A stretch of 64,000 nucleotides of DNA from Muribaculaceae bacterium (GCA_023667015.1 JAMPAX010000001.1:297443-361442), one strand, 5' to 3'; shown: positions 41,276 to 49,810, numbered from the stretch's first letter. The notes: a model not told the origin generated them from the letters alone. Translations and numbers: made by a program.

Positions 41276-42166
41276 TCATAGATAATTCAATCTCACATAG
41301 GTTAAGTCGGAGGCAATAGCCTCTTGAAGTTCCTGAAGATTGGCAAATTTACGTTCGTCGCGTACTCTTCCCGCGAAATGGAGTGTCAGCTCTTGGCCGT
41401 AGAGATCCTCATTGAAGTCGAGCAGATGAGCTTCAATCTGCGGCTCCGGAGCGTTGCCAAGAGTTGGGCGTAATCCGACATTGACGATAGCCGGAACTTT
41501 TCTGCCCCCCACGAGCTCGGCCACAGCTGCATAGACTCCGTTTTTGGGATACAGTGCCGGATAAGTCGGGCGCAGATTGGCCGTTGGATACCCCAAGGTG
41601 TGACCTATGGAATGTCCATGGACAACAGTCCCTTTTATTTGAAACATTCGGCCGAGCATTTCGTTTGCATTGTTGATATCGCCGGCTGCTACTTTTTTGC
41701 GAATTGCAGACGAACTGATACCATCTACGAGGGGAGCTTCAAGAACCTCTACCCCCTCCTCACGTCCCAATTGGATATAATCGGCAACACTCATAGCGAC
41801 ACCATCAGAACCAAAAGTATTGTCGTATCCGATAATAAGCAATCGCGCATTGAGAGAATCGCGGAGCAGACGTATAAAATCGCGGGCAGTCATGGCGGCC
41901 GCCTTGGGGGTAAATTCCATCTCAAGGGTCTTCACACCCTCAGAGCCTATCAGACGGCGTCTGAGAGCCGGAGCGCTCAGCAGTCGCGGAGCCCTCTGCG
42001 GACACACCGTAGCCAACGGATGACGGTCGAAGCCAACGGCTATCGGCTCGAGACATCTTGCCGCAGCCTCACTGCGCAAGGCTCGGACCACAGCCTGGTG
42101 GCCGCGATGATAGCCGTCGAATGTACCCACAGTGACGGCAGAGGGTTGCTGCCTGCTATTACTCAT
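41276..42166 (-). CDS. ribF: Bifunctional riboflavin kinase / FAD synthetase
   Basis: Makes FMN and FAD from riboflavin. The 296-residue protein has the N-terminal adenylyltransferase motif TVGTFDGYHRGHQAVV (residues 10-25) and DNTFGSDG, then the kinase domain GTVVHGHSIGHTLGYPTANL with NVGLRPTLG and EAHLLDFNEDLYG. Its first codons overlap the HAD hydrolase gene by eight bases. Confidence 0.95.
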   Translation of the reverse strand: MSNSRQQPSAVTVGTFDGYHRGHQAVVRALRSEAAARCLEPIAVGFDRHPLATVCPQRAPRLLSAPALRRRLIGSEGVKTLEMEFTPKAAAMTARDFIRLLRDSLNARLLIIGYDNTFGSDGVAMSVADYIQLGREEGVEVLEAPLVDGISSSAIRKKVAAGDINNANEMLGRMFQIKGTVVHGHSIGHTLGYPTANLRPTYPALYPKNGVYAAVAELVGGRKVPAIVNVGLRPTLGNAPEPQIEAHLLDFNEDLYGQELTLHFAGRVRDERKFANLQELQEAIASDLTYVRLNYL

Positions 42167-42854
42167 TATCCTGCAATCTCCTTATTGTATTATTCTTAGA
42201 ATGAATTAAATTTTCGGTAATAGCGAGCATATCATCGTCTGAGACATTTCCTACCTGCCAAGCGAGCATTCCGGCCTTTCTAGCGCCCTCGCAGTTGGCA
42301 GCGGAGTCATCGAGCATCAGAGTTCTACGCCCCTGAAGGCCGTAGCGGGTCAATACGCGCTTAAACAGCTCGGGATCCGGCTTGCAGGTAAGTTCCTGAA
42401 AGGATACTACGATGCCGTCGAAATAATCGTTGAGGCTCAACCCCTCTTGGCGAAAAGCTTCGGCTATCCAGCCGTTGTACATGACGGGGTTGGTGTTGGA
42501 AAGCACATATAGTCTAAATCCCTTCTCTCTGAGCTTGCGCAGGCGTTGGAGCCTGCCGACGGGGATACCGACAAGAAAGCGGGAAAAGGCGCGCGCCATT
42601 GTTACGTCATCGGCACCATTACACAATGGTCGCATCGTGTCGAAGAATTCCGACTCCGTAATTCGGCCTGTCTCAAGACCCAAGAACGGCTCTTCCTGCC
42701 TATAAAGGCCTAACAATTCGTCAGCATTAGCGAGTCCCAGGTCCCGATAGGCCTCTACGGCACTCTCACGACTTAGGTCTATAATTACCCCTCCCAGATC
42801 GAATACGATATTATCAATCCCGGCGATGTTCAAAACATTTTCGGTTTCCTCCAT
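42159..42854 (-). CDS. HAD-superfamily phosphatase (YihX-like)
   Basis: A 231-residue HAD hydrolase with motif I NIVFDLGGVIIDLS (residue about 15), motif II YVLSNTNPVMYNGW, the Lys in FQELTCKPDPELFKRVL, and motif III TLMLDDSAANCEGARKAGMLA. This matches the YihX/alpha-glucose-1-phosphatase subgroup, where the second Asp of motif I is replaced (DLGG). First gene of a probable operon running through ribF. A -7 element TAAATTTG on the minus strand (42884-42877) lies 23 bases upstream. Confidence 0.9.
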   Translation of the reverse strand: MEETENVLNIAGIDNIVFDLGGVIIDLSRESAVEAYRDLGLANADELLGLYRQEEPFLGLETGRITESEFFDTMRPLCNGADDVTMARAFSRFLVGIPVGRLQRLRKLREKGFRLYVLSNTNPVMYNGWIAEAFRQEGLSLNDYFDGIVVSFQELTCKPDPELFKRVLTRYGLQGRRTLMLDDSAANCEGARKAGMLAWQVGNVSDDDMLAITENLIHSKNNTIRRLQDNE

Positions 42855-42891
42855 TGAGTTATTCCTATTTGTTTGGCAAATTTAACGAATT

Positions 42892-42923
42892 TTTGCCAAA
42901 ATCCACATATTTATTTAAATTTG
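42892..42923 (+). promoter_or_regulatory. Promoter of pfkA
   Basis: TTTG (42892-42895), 20 bases, TAAATTTG (42916-42923). Leader about 110 bases, with an AGAGTCCATTTCATAAA motif near its start and a GGGGACTTCACCCC hairpin. Confidence 0.75.
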
Positions 42924-43038
42924 CGTTGGCTTAGAGTCCATTTCATAAATTTCAGGGGACTTCACCCCGAGTCTTAATCTTATTTATGACCGACGGTGTT
43001 ATATATTCGAGAGTCCCTTTCAAAAGTTTATAATAGGT

Positions 43039-44019
43039 ATGCAAAAGATTAAGTCAATAGGTATCTTGACGTCCGGCGGCGATGCCCCCGGTATGAACGC
43101 GGCAATACGCGCGGTCACTCGCGCGGCGATTTTTGCCGATATGAAAGTTTACGGTATCTACCGCGGCTACCGCGGTCTGATAGCCGATGAAATCGAGGAG
43201 TTCTCCACTCAGAATGTTTCCAATATAATACAGCGAGGAGGCACCATCCTCAAGACGGCACGCTGCAAGGAGTTTGCCACTCCCGAGGGGAGGCAGTGTG
43301 CCTACGACGTGCTCCGTCGGCGTGGTATTGACGCCCTGGTCGTAATCGGTGGCGACGGATCTCTCACGGGTGCAAGAATCTTCGCCAATGAGTTCTCTTT
43401 CCCGATTGTGGGCCTACCTGGTACTATCGACAACGACCTGTTTGGCACCGATTCTACAATAGGCTACGACACGGCACTGAACACAATCATGGAATGTGTC
43501 GACAAGATCCGCGACACCGCCACTTCTCACGAGCGTCTCTTCTTCATTGAGGTCATGGGGCGCGATGCCGGCTTCTTGGCTCTCAACGGTGCCATAGCTT
43601 CGGGTGCTGAGGCTGCCATCATCCCGGAAATCTCCACTCAGGCCGACCAGCTTGGCGAGCTGATAAAGAATGGCTTCCGCAAGTCGAAAAACAGCTCTAT
43701 CGTTCTTGTGGCAGAGTCGCCGGTCACGGGTGGAGCTATGGGGTTGGCAAAGCGTGTAGAAGAGGAATATCCCGACTATGACGTGAGGGTCACCATCTTG
43801 GGACATCTACAGCGTGGCGGCTCACCAACAGCCTACGACCGCATCTTGGCTTCGCGCATGGGAGCCGCGGCCATCGATGCACTACTCGACGACCAGCGCA
43901 ACGTCATGATAGGCGTGAAAAACGATGAGATTGTCTACGTCCCGATTACCAAGGCTATCAAAAACGATAAGCCGATCAACCATGAGCTTCTCTCCACTCA
44001 GCGTCGTCTCAGCATTTAG
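43039..44019 (+). CDS. pfkA: ATP-dependent 6-phosphofructokinase
   Basis: Commits fructose 6-phosphate to glycolysis. The 326-residue product has the nucleotide motif [29 protein letters not shown] (GGDG, with Gly at the position that is Asp in PPi-dependent enzymes, so ATP use is expected), catalytic PGTIDND, substrate-binding [11 protein letters not shown], and [13 protein letters not shown]. Monocistronic: it has its own promoter and a shared terminator with the converging slyD gene. Confidence 0.96.
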   Translation: MQKIKSIGILTSGGDAPGMNAAIRAVTRAAIFADMKVYGIYRGYRGLIADEIEEFSTQNVSNIIQRGGTILKTARCKEFATPEGRQCAYDVLRRRGIDALVVIGGDGSLTGARIFANEFSFPIVGLPGTIDNDLFGTDSTIGYDTALNTIMECVDKIRDTATSHERLFFIEVMGRDAGFLALNGAIASGAEAAIIPEISTQADQLGELIKNGFRKSKNSSIVLVAESPVTGGAMGLAKRVEEEYPDYDVRVTILGHLQRGGSPTAYDRILASRMGAAAIDALLDDQRNVMIGVKNDEIVYVPITKAIKNDKPINHELLSTQRRLSI

Positions 44020-44083
44020 GATATATTATTAAGATTTGCGAACTGAGAACTCACTGTCATTAAGGCTCTTGAGATTCTTGAAC

Positions 44084-44126
44084 AAGGAAAGTCCGATTTT
44101 CGTATTGAAAATCGGACTTTCCTTTT
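44084..44126. terminator. Bidirectional terminator between pfkA and slyD
   Basis: A perfect 17-bp stem (44084-44100 with 44108-44124) with a CGTATTG loop; TTTT follows on the plus strand and A-rich sequence precedes it. Confidence 0.88.
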
Positions 44127-44150
44127 AACTTCTATTTGTCTTTGGGAGGA

Positions 44151-44726
44151 TTAGTGGCATCCTCCGCAGTTGCCGTCGGAACAACCTTCGGAGTCGCATC
44201 CACCGCCACAGCCTCCGGAGCAGCCGCCACCACAGCAGCCTCCCTCGGCAGTCTTCAGTTCTTCAGCAGTGGCCGGGCGTAAGTCTACTATCTCCCCTTC
44301 CCATTTCACTGTCTTTCCGGCAAAGGGATGGTTGAAGTCCATGATGACATCTGAGTCCTTAATTTCTACCACACGCCCCAACACACGATAACCCTCGGCT
44401 GTCATCATCGGGAGCTCAGCGCCCACCTTGACTTCTTCGGCGAGTTTGCCATCGCGCATGAAGATATCCCGGCTGAGAGTCAGCACATTCTCCTTAGTAT
44501 ACTCACCGAAAGCGGCAGTTGGAGGGAGTTCCACCTCGAAGCGGTCTCCAATCTTAAGGCCCTTCATAGCCGCTTCCAATCCGGGGACTATCTGAGGAGT
44601 CCGGCCGAAAAGGAACGTATCCGGAGCATCTGTGGGAGTGGCAAACAGCAGTTCGCCGGTTTTTGCATCGCTAAGCCGATAAGCATAGCTCACGAGCATA
44701 TCTTTATCTACAATATTTTCTTTCAT
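44151..44726 (-). CDS. slyD: SlyD-type FKBP peptidyl-prolyl isomerase with metal-binding tail
   Basis: A 191-residue cytoplasmic folding helper and metallochaperone. Residues about 5-75 form the FKBP part (VSYAYRLSDAKTGELLF.., TFLFGRTPQIVPGLEAAMKGLKIGDRFEVELPPTAAFGEY), interrupted by the insert-in-flap domain, and then VIMDFNHPFAGKTVKWEGEIVDLR. The last 30 residues are a Cys/Gly tail (CCGGGCSGGCGGGCDSEGC) expected to bind Ni or other soft metals, with Cys where E. coli SlyD uses mostly His. The ATG at 44726 is used; a TTG at 44735 is also in frame. Confidence 0.93.
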   Translation of the reverse strand: MKENIVDKDMLVSYAYRLSDAKTGELLFATPTDAPDTFLFGRTPQIVPGLEAAMKGLKIGDRFEVELPPTAAFGEYTKENVLTLSRDIFMRDGKLAEEVKVGAELPMMTAEGYRVLGRVVEIKDSDVIMDFNHPFAGKTVKWEGEIVDLRPATAEELKTAEGGCCGGGCSGGCGGGCDSEGCSDGNCGGCH

Positions 44727-44746
44727 ATTTTTCAATTATCTCTGTT

Positions 44747-44786
44747 TAAGTAGCTGTTCGATTCAGAGTCCATCTCATAAATAACA
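44747..44786. repeat. TAAGTAG element left arm joined to AGAGTCCATCTCATAAAT motif
   Basis: TAAGTAGCTGTTCGATTC runs directly into AGAGTCCATCTCATAAAT, the latter also present in the pfkA leader (42932) and, inverted, near 46270. Confidence 0.6.
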
Positions 44787-44817
44787 GTATATTATACAGC
44801 AATATCCCCTGCTTATA

Positions 44818-45657
44818 TTATTCTGCGGGGAGATCGTCGGGATTGTCGGCATCGGCGTCTTCATCCTCGTCTTCCTCGTCTGATTCGGGGTGTTTCAGTT
44901 CGTACTGTTCTTGAGGAATAACGACGTTGAAATAGAAGCCGTTGGCTTGTCGGCCACGCTGTTTGACATCGGGGAGGGGACGGACGGTAAGATAATCTAT
45001 TCCGGGATCGAGGAAATCAGCATCGGTAGCCTCATATCCTAATAGTTGCACCATATCATACTCATGCATAGGATATATCACATACCAGGCATTCTCCTTG
45101 TCTTCGCCGGTACCGGTACTCTTAATGGCTCCGAGCAGGTGTTCAAGTCGGTATTCAAAAATCTTGGCAGTCATATCCTTACGTTTCTCCTTGAGGACAT
45201 GGACTAAAAAAGACATCTGACGCAGGTCGAACGGATTGTCGAGAAGAGCGAGTTCGGAGTATTTACGGATTGTATCGACTTCCTCCTTGGTGTATGTCTT
45301 CTTCATACGCAGAGAGTCGGTACGGCTCGCATATGGAGAGGTGCGATAGGGGTCGTAGTCTTCCTGAAACATATATCCTAAGTAGAAGTAGCGATATTCT
45401 TCATTGGTCATGACCGTATCGTTCTGTTGATACTTCTTCCTTAGTTTTGGGAAATAGAATTCAGATTTAGGGTTGAGAGTAGCTTCCCGAATTTTATTGA
45501 GGTCGGGCTTCTCCACCTTAATCTTACGCTTGTCCGGGGCTGGCTCAGCGCTCATAGGGCGAGTAACCTCTCGTCGGCGTTGGCTATAGGCATCGCCACA
45601 GAAGATTGTTGCGGCGAGGATGAAAATTAGGGCGAATGTTATATGTTGCGGTTTCAT
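44818..45657 (-). CDS. DUF4919 exported protein
   Basis: A 279-residue secreted protein with a signal peptide (HITFALIFILAATIFCGDAYS). The body PDLNKIREATLNPKSEFYFPKLRKKYQQNDTVMTNEEYRYFYLGYMFQEDYDPYR is typical of DUF4919 proteins of Bacteroidetes, and YVIYPMHEYDMVQLLGYEA fits the second half. It ends in an extremely acidic tail (DEEDEDEDADADNPDD). Function unknown. It follows a small membrane-protein gene by 40 bases on the same strand. Confidence 0.8.
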   Translation of the reverse strand: MKPQHITFALIFILAATIFCGDAYSQRRREVTRPMSAEPAPDKRKIKVEKPDLNKIREATLNPKSEFYFPKLRKKYQQNDTVMTNEEYRYFYLGYMFQEDYDPYRTSPYASRTDSLRMKKTYTKEEVDTIRKYSELALLDNPFDLRQMSFLVHVLKEKRKDMTAKIFEYRLEHLLGAIKSTGTGEDKENAWYVIYPMHEYDMVQLLGYEATDADFLDPGIDYLTVRPLPDVKQRGRQANGFYFNVVIPQEQYELKHPESDEEDEDEDADADNPDDLPAE

Positions 45658-45697
45658 GTTTTGCGTTCCGATTTTTCATGTTAGCTACGGGGTCTTC

Positions 45698-46243
45698 CTA
45701 AACTGTGATAGGGCGATTATAAAGCGCCAAGACAATAACCAGTACAATACCTATTTGCATCATTGTGATAGCCGTTGGAAAACCCTTGGCCAAGAGATAT
45801 CTGAAGAAATTGCCCGACTGCAGGCTAAGGCCGACTCCGCGGGGAGTATTGGTATACATCAGGAAGCCGAAGAAAATTCCCGCCACTGTGGCCACGACCA
45901 TTATGCCGTAGAGCAGTGGGAGGCTTGTGGAGAAAGTGAAGCCAAGCAGACCGACAATCATACCTGCCAGCCCACCGCCAATGATATAACCGACACCCTG
46001 AGTGGAATTTTTCAGCGGCTCAGGTTGCATGAGGGTTGCGAGCATGACGATTATCGACATGCACAGCCAAGTGACGAGGATTGTATTGTTGAGCGGGATA
46101 TAATATATCCCCTCCTTTTGGGCAAAGCTAATGGCAAACAGTCCCAGATATGCCAGAGCCGGAGAATAAAGAGCCTTCCGGGGAAGGAGTATTATAGCAC
46201 CTATCCAGAGCAGGCAACTGATTATTATGAGAGTGATAGCCAT
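45698..46243 (-). CDS. Five-helix membrane protein, unknown
   Basis: A 181-residue hydrophobic protein with about five membrane segments (ITLIIISCLLWIGAIILL; ALAYLGLFAISFA; TILVTWLCMSIIVMLATLM; YIIGGGLAGMIVGLLGFTF; LYGIMVVATVAGIFFGFLM; and a last helix at FPTAITMMQIGIVLVIVLAL). No known motif. Adjacent upstream of the DUF4919 gene, so they may be co-transcribed. Confidence 0.72.
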   Translation of the reverse strand: MAITLIIISCLLWIGAIILLPRKALYSPALAYLGLFAISFAQKEGIYYIPLNNTILVTWLCMSIIVMLATLMQPEPLKNSTQGVGYIIGGGLAGMIVGLLGFTFSTSLPLLYGIMVVATVAGIFFGFLMYTNTPRGVGLSLQSGNFFRYLLAKGFPTAITMMQIGIVLVIVLALYNRPITV

Positions 46244-46310
46244 AGCTTTTTGTTTTAGTATCGGTAAAATTTTATGAGATGGACTCTAAAATAAAACGGG
46301 TGTCTAAAAT

Positions 46311-46333
46311 AAAAACGCTTGGGAGCGCTTTTT
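46311..46333 (-). terminator. Terminator after the GT4 gene
   Basis: AAAACGCT / AGCG.TTTT hairpin with a GGG loop; on the minus strand it ends in a T-rich run just past the GT4 stop. Confidence 0.65.
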
Positions 46334-46348
46334 TATTTTCTCATAAGG

Positions 46349-47506
46349 CTATTTCTTTGGTTTTATATTGGAGGTGATTTTATGATAGATATCTATAACG
46401 CGTCGGATATCGAATCTTCTTTCTGCGAGCTTTCTGCCGGCACGCCCCATCCCGCGTCGCTTCTCGGCATTGAGCTTCAAGAAGGTTTCAATAGCCTCGA
46501 CAAGGCTTTGGGTGTCTTGTGGCTTACAGAGAATACCTGTGACGTTCTCCTCTACAAGATCCTGACAGCCGGGGATACGAGTTGTAATGACCGGCTTCTG
46601 CAGAGCCAATGCTTCCATCAGCACTCGCGACATCCCCTCATTGTAGAACGACGGGTGTACGATACAATCAGCCCCCTTCATGACATCCACGACATCCGAA
46701 CAATACCCCAAATAAATAATCGCTCCACGATCTACGTCATGGTCAAGCACACTGCGTGGCACATGATGGGGGAAAGCAGGATCTAAATCTCCGAGAAGAT
46801 AAAATTCACATTCAGGATGACGTCTGCGAATTTCTGCCGCAGCATCTACATATTCTTGATAACCCTTTTCATAGAGTACCCTGGCAATCATTAGGAATTT
46901 AGACCTACCATCATTTCTCTGAGCATCATTTCTCTGAGCATCCTCAGTCCTAAACTTTTCAAGGTCTACGCCCTCTCCCCCCGGCAGAAGAATGAGCTTG
47001 TCGGCAGCTACTATCTTTTTATCGCGCAGGAGTTCCAGGTTGTGCTGATTAAGTACGATTACATGCTCCGTACTGCGCATAGCCATGCGATACAACTGTC
47101 TTCCGACAAGCGCGCCAAAGTTGGTAGCTGTAAAGACATACCCGAGACCGGCTATCATTGCCGAACACCTTATCTTAAGAATATATGAGGCCAAGGTTCC
47201 ATATATATTCGGCTTGATTGTATAATGATAGATATAGTCCGGGCGCTCATTGCGATATATTCTTAGGAGTTGGAGAAAATATCGGAAGTCGGAAAATGGA
47301 TTCGTACCGCCACGCGAGAGCTTCACCGGATAATACCGGAAGTGGGGACCTAAGTCCGGACATTCCCTATTCTGCGGTGCAACTGCTATTACATCCCATC
47401 CCCCCCGGATATACGATTGCATTACGGGTAGACGAAAGTTGACAAGCTCCCGCAGGGAGTTGTCGCAGAATAAGACCTTGGGACGTGCCGGACGCTTTGA
47501 TTGCAT
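46349..47506 (-). CDS. Glycosyltransferase family 4 (PglA-like)
   Basis: A 385-residue retaining glycosyltransferase with a GT-B fold. The N-terminal domain has LFCDNSLRELVNFRLPVMQSYIRGGWDVIAVAP and the C-terminal GT4 block SKFLMIARVLYEKGYQEYVDAA, and the E-x7-E-type FYNEGMSRVLMEALALQKPVITT loop. It resembles enzymes that add a sugar to undecaprenyl-linked intermediates (PglA-type). The ATG at 47506 is used. A 15-base in-frame duplication has produced DAQRNDAQRND near residue 190. It is downstream of the GT32 gene. Confidence 0.9.
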   Translation of the reverse strand: MQSKRPARPKVLFCDNSLRELVNFRLPVMQSYIRGGWDVIAVAPQNRECPDLGPHFRYYPVKLSRGGTNPFSDFRYFLQLLRIYRNERPDYIYHYTIKPNIYGTLASYILKIRCSAMIAGLGYVFTATNFGALVGRQLYRMAMRSTEHVIVLNQHNLELLRDKKIVAADKLILLPGGEGVDLEKFRTEDAQRNDAQRNDGRSKFLMIARVLYEKGYQEYVDAAAEIRRRHPECEFYLLGDLDPAFPHHVPRSVLDHDVDRGAIIYLGYCSDVVDVMKGADCIVHPSFYNEGMSRVLMEALALQKPVITTRIPGCQDLVEENVTGILCKPQDTQSLVEAIETFLKLNAEKRRGMGRAGRKLAERRFDIRRVIDIYHKITSNIKPKK

Positions 47507-47623
47507 CGCCGTGTTTGAAAAGTTCTCTTGTTGCCTAACGTTTGATTGTTTCGCAAGAATATAACTCCAACCTGTCAGCAACAGATTGGGGTTTCCTTTT
47601 CTTGTAACGAAGTTTCCTCTATT

Positions 47624-48394
47624 TTATTTTGCCAACGGGTCAGAACCTTTTAATAATATACGCTTGAAAAATTTCTTTAGGCGCACACCCCCGAGTTTCA
47701 ACAGCAATTTCCGGACAATACGACGTGAGGGACTCTGCCATGTCTGATCGTAGTAGTGAATGCTTACCGTATTGGACGTAATCTTCAGCTCGCCATCCTC
47801 GATAGATATCGGACAAAAATAATCGACCGGGTATATCGTCATTCCCTCAATTTCCTGTATCCCCGGAATATCCCTAAGCCCCAACTCCTTGAGCATCTTT
47901 GTTGTAAAGATTACGATCGTGATTGGAATGGACTTGCCGTCCGGATTCTCATATTGAGAATTCTTATAGATATCAAACAGCCTTCCGATTACAGGATTGC
48001 CGGCCTCTGCTCCAAAACCCAAGCCGGGTGCAACTCTCACCCCAAGCCGGTCTTCACTACTCAGAGGAGTATGCTCACTCCCCATGAATGCCCCACGGGC
48101 GATAATTGGGCTCGGATCGGCAATAAGCTCTACATCGGTATCGAAATATATGCCACCATGTTTGTATATGATTTCCATGCGAGCAATATCGCTCACATAA
48201 GCATATTTCTTATCTGCATATGCCGCCGCGGCATATGCAGATCCATTTATATCATAGTTACTCTCATCCCAACGACGAATTTCATAATCGGGGAGAAATT
48301 TGCGCCACGACTCAATACATCTGCGAGCAGACGCCGGGAGCGGTTTGCCGCCAAACCAGCAATAATGAATAACTTTCGGTATCTTCGTATTCAT
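47624..48394 (-). CDS. Glycosyltransferase family 32 (OCH1-like capsular sugar transferase)
   Basis: A 256-residue inverting or retaining sugar transferase with the GT32 pattern IPKVIHYCWFGGKPLP at the start, the DXD motif GGIYFDTDVELIADPSPII (about residue 80) and the SDIARMEIIYKHGG helix before it. Members include capsular mannosyl- and galactosyltransferases. It is followed on the same strand by GT4, so the pair probably adds two sugars to the same surface glycan. A C-terminal basic stretch (RIVRKLLLKLGGVRLKKFFKRILLK) may bind the membrane. Confidence 0.9.
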   Translation of the reverse strand: MNTKIPKVIHYCWFGGKPLPASARRCIESWRKFLPDYEIRRWDESNYDINGSAYAAAAYADKKYAYVSDIARMEIIYKHGGIYFDTDVELIADPSPIIARGAFMGSEHTPLSSEDRLGVRVAPGLGFGAEAGNPVIGRLFDIYKNSQYENPDGKSIPITIVIFTTKMLKELGLRDIPGIQEIEGMTIYPVDYFCPISIEDGELKITSNTVSIHYYDQTWQSPSRRIVRKLLLKLGGVRLKKFFKRILLKGSDPLAK

Positions 48395-48480
48395 CTTCTT
48401 TCAATTAGATAATTCAGAGCCTTCTAAAATGCAAAGGTACAAAATTCTTATGGAAATCAGTCTATAATAAGGAATCGGGT

Positions 48481-48663
48481 TAAAAAGACGATGGTTCTGT
48501 CTCTGCAGTCTTCTGTGCCAAGCTATTCATATCCGGGAAGGCTACTTGGCAGGAAAGCCGTGCTTCTGTCAGCTTGCCGTTGAATCTGTGTAAGGGCGGG
48601 ATCCCGAAGAAAGAGGAGAAGAAGCAAAAAAACTCAGCTTCATTAGAATGAAGCTGAGTTTTT
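48481..48663 (-). other. Startless open frame next to tRNA-Gln, possible gene remnant
   Basis: Reading from the tRNA-Gln terminator to a TAA at 48481 gives about 60 codons open in one frame, including GIPPLHRFNGKLTEARLSC and QVAFPDMNSLAQKTAETEP. The only ATG in frame is near the end. I do not recognise the protein; the amino-acid mix looks protein-like rather than random. It could be a decayed gene or the end of a read-through frame. Confidence 0.3.
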
Positions 48664-48665
48664 GT
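48626..48665. terminator. Terminator of tRNA-Gln, bidirectional
   Basis: A 13-bp stem AACTCAGCTTCAT / ATGAAGCTGAGTT with a TAGA loop, flanked by seven A's and five T's. Confidence 0.9.
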
Positions 48666-48736
48666 TGTCTTACCAGGATTCGAACCTGGACAGGCAGAAC
48701 CAAAAACTGCAGTGCTACCATTACACCATAAGACAA
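48664..48736 (-). tRNA. tRNA-Gln (TTG)
   Basis: A 73-base cloverleaf. The acceptor stem is TTGTCTT/AAGACAA, the anticodon loop is TTTTGGT with anticodon TTG, and the T-arm is CCAGGTTCGAATCCTGG. CCA is not encoded. The discriminator base reads C, which is unusual for tRNA-Gln (normally G or A). Confidence 0.92.
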
Positions 48737-48776
48737 TCCTGAGCTTTCAGCCGACCAAGCGACTCGAAAACGATTG

Positions 48777-48808
48777 CAAAGATAGATATTTTTTTTATTT
48801 CATGCAAA
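48777..48808 (-). promoter_or_regulatory. Promoter of tRNA-Gln
   Basis: On the minus strand TTTG (48808-48805), 20 bases, TATCTTTG (48784-48777). Confidence 0.75.
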
Positions 48809-49036
48809 TTTTTCTCCTTTGCAAACTTTTTTTCTTCGTTTTTTCTTCGTTTTTTCTTGGTTTAAAAATAATTCTCCCCCCTTGTTAATTTTTTTCTTCC
48901 CTTCGCAAACTTTTCTTCTGCTGCTAATGTTATAATGGCAGAACAGATGAGAAAGATGTTCTTCTTCCGATGATTTAAAATATACTGCTATAAGCGTTCT
49001 GAAAAAGTTGTTATTGTTGTTTTAATTGAAGAATTT

Positions 49037-49068
49037 AGCTCGAAGGGATTCGAGCTTTTTCTTTTTTC
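49037..49068 (+). terminator. Orphan intrinsic terminator
   Basis: AGCTCGAA (49037-49044) pairs with TTCGAGCT (49049-49056) around GGGA, followed by a T-rich run. No protein gene ends upstream on this strand, so a short transcript or attenuated leader of the FKBP genes may end here. Confidence 0.65.
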
Positions 49069-49220
49069 ATTCTGAGACTCTCGATTTTTTCAGTTCTTTT
49101 ACTCCTTTGTCTGCTCTTTTTCTCATTTCTTAGTTATTTTTAAGGAGTAGTAATAACATTTTGGGGGTTTATTCGTTATAATTACGAAAAAAGAAGAAAT
49201 AACTAATATATATCGGAATT

Positions 49221-49808
49221 ATGGACAAATTAAGTTATGCTTGGGGCCTGGCAATGGGCAACCAGCTTAAAGCTATGGGTGTGAAAGAACTTGACGCTCA
49301 GAGCTATTGCGACGCTGTAAAGAGCGTCTTTGACGGTTCAGAACCGCAGATGAAGCCTGAAGAGGCCCAGAAAATTATCAATGACTATCTTACTGACCTG
49401 CAGCAGAAGGCTGCAAAGGTTGCTCGCGAGGCCGGTGAAAAATTCCTCGCTGACAATAAGAAGGATGATCGTGTGAAGGAGACACCATCCGGACTGCAGT
49501 ATATGGTGGAAAAAGAGGGTACCGGCAAGCAACCTACTGCCCAGAGCGAGGTGACAGTGCATTATACCGGACGTTTGCTCGATGGCACAGTATTCGACTC
49601 GAGCGTAAACCGTGGCGAGCCCGCCACTTTCCCCCTGTCGCAGGTGATACCGGGTTGGACTGAAGGTGTACAGCTGATGAAAGAGGGAGCAAAATACCGC
49701 TTCTTCATCCCCTCCGACTTGGCCTATGGACCCTCCGGCATTCCGAATGCTATTCCTCCTCACTCTACGCTTATCTTTGATGTAGAACTCATAAAAGTAA
49801 ATTCATAA
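49221..49808 (+). CDS. FKBP-type peptidyl-prolyl isomerase (FklB-like)
   Basis: A 195-residue protein with no signal peptide. The N-terminal helical dimerisation domain (DKLSYAWGLAMGNQLKAMG, to about residue 80) precedes a complete FKBP domain: VTVHYTGRLLDGTVFDSSVNRGEPATFPLSQVIPGWTEGVQLMKEG with FIPSDLAYGPSG. All usual pocket residues appear present. Likely cytoplasmic or periplasmic depending on export; none is seen. It is two bases from the next FKBP gene, giving a tandem pair. Confidence 0.93.
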   Translation: MDKLSYAWGLAMGNQLKAMGVKELDAQSYCDAVKSVFDGSEPQMKPEEAQKIINDYLTDLQQKAAKVAREAGEKFLADNKKDDRVKETPSGLQYMVEKEGTGKQPTAQSEVTVHYTGRLLDGTVFDSSVNRGEPATFPLSQVIPGWTEGVQLMKEGAKYRFFIPSDLAYGPSGIPNAIPPHSTLIFDVELIKVNS

Positions 49809-49810
49809 TT

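Larger units (their letters stand above)
48395..49220. other. Intergenic region holding tRNA-Gln and two unexplained transcript candidates
   Basis: Besides tRNA-Gln and its promoter and terminator, this 826-base stretch has a -7 element TACCTTTG (48440-48433, minus strand) for the GT32 operon. It also holds a long open frame without a start (48481-48663, minus), a TGCCAAG/CTTGGCA stem, repeated TTTTTTCTTCG units and a terminator at 49037-49062 with no assigned gene. Confidence 0.75.

Noticed and set aside
48500-48620. Possible SRP RNA or 6S RNA (GGGAAGG and TGCCAAG/CTTGGCA stem)
   Set aside because: No overall fold or conserved SRP tetraloop region could be matched; the stem alone is not enough.
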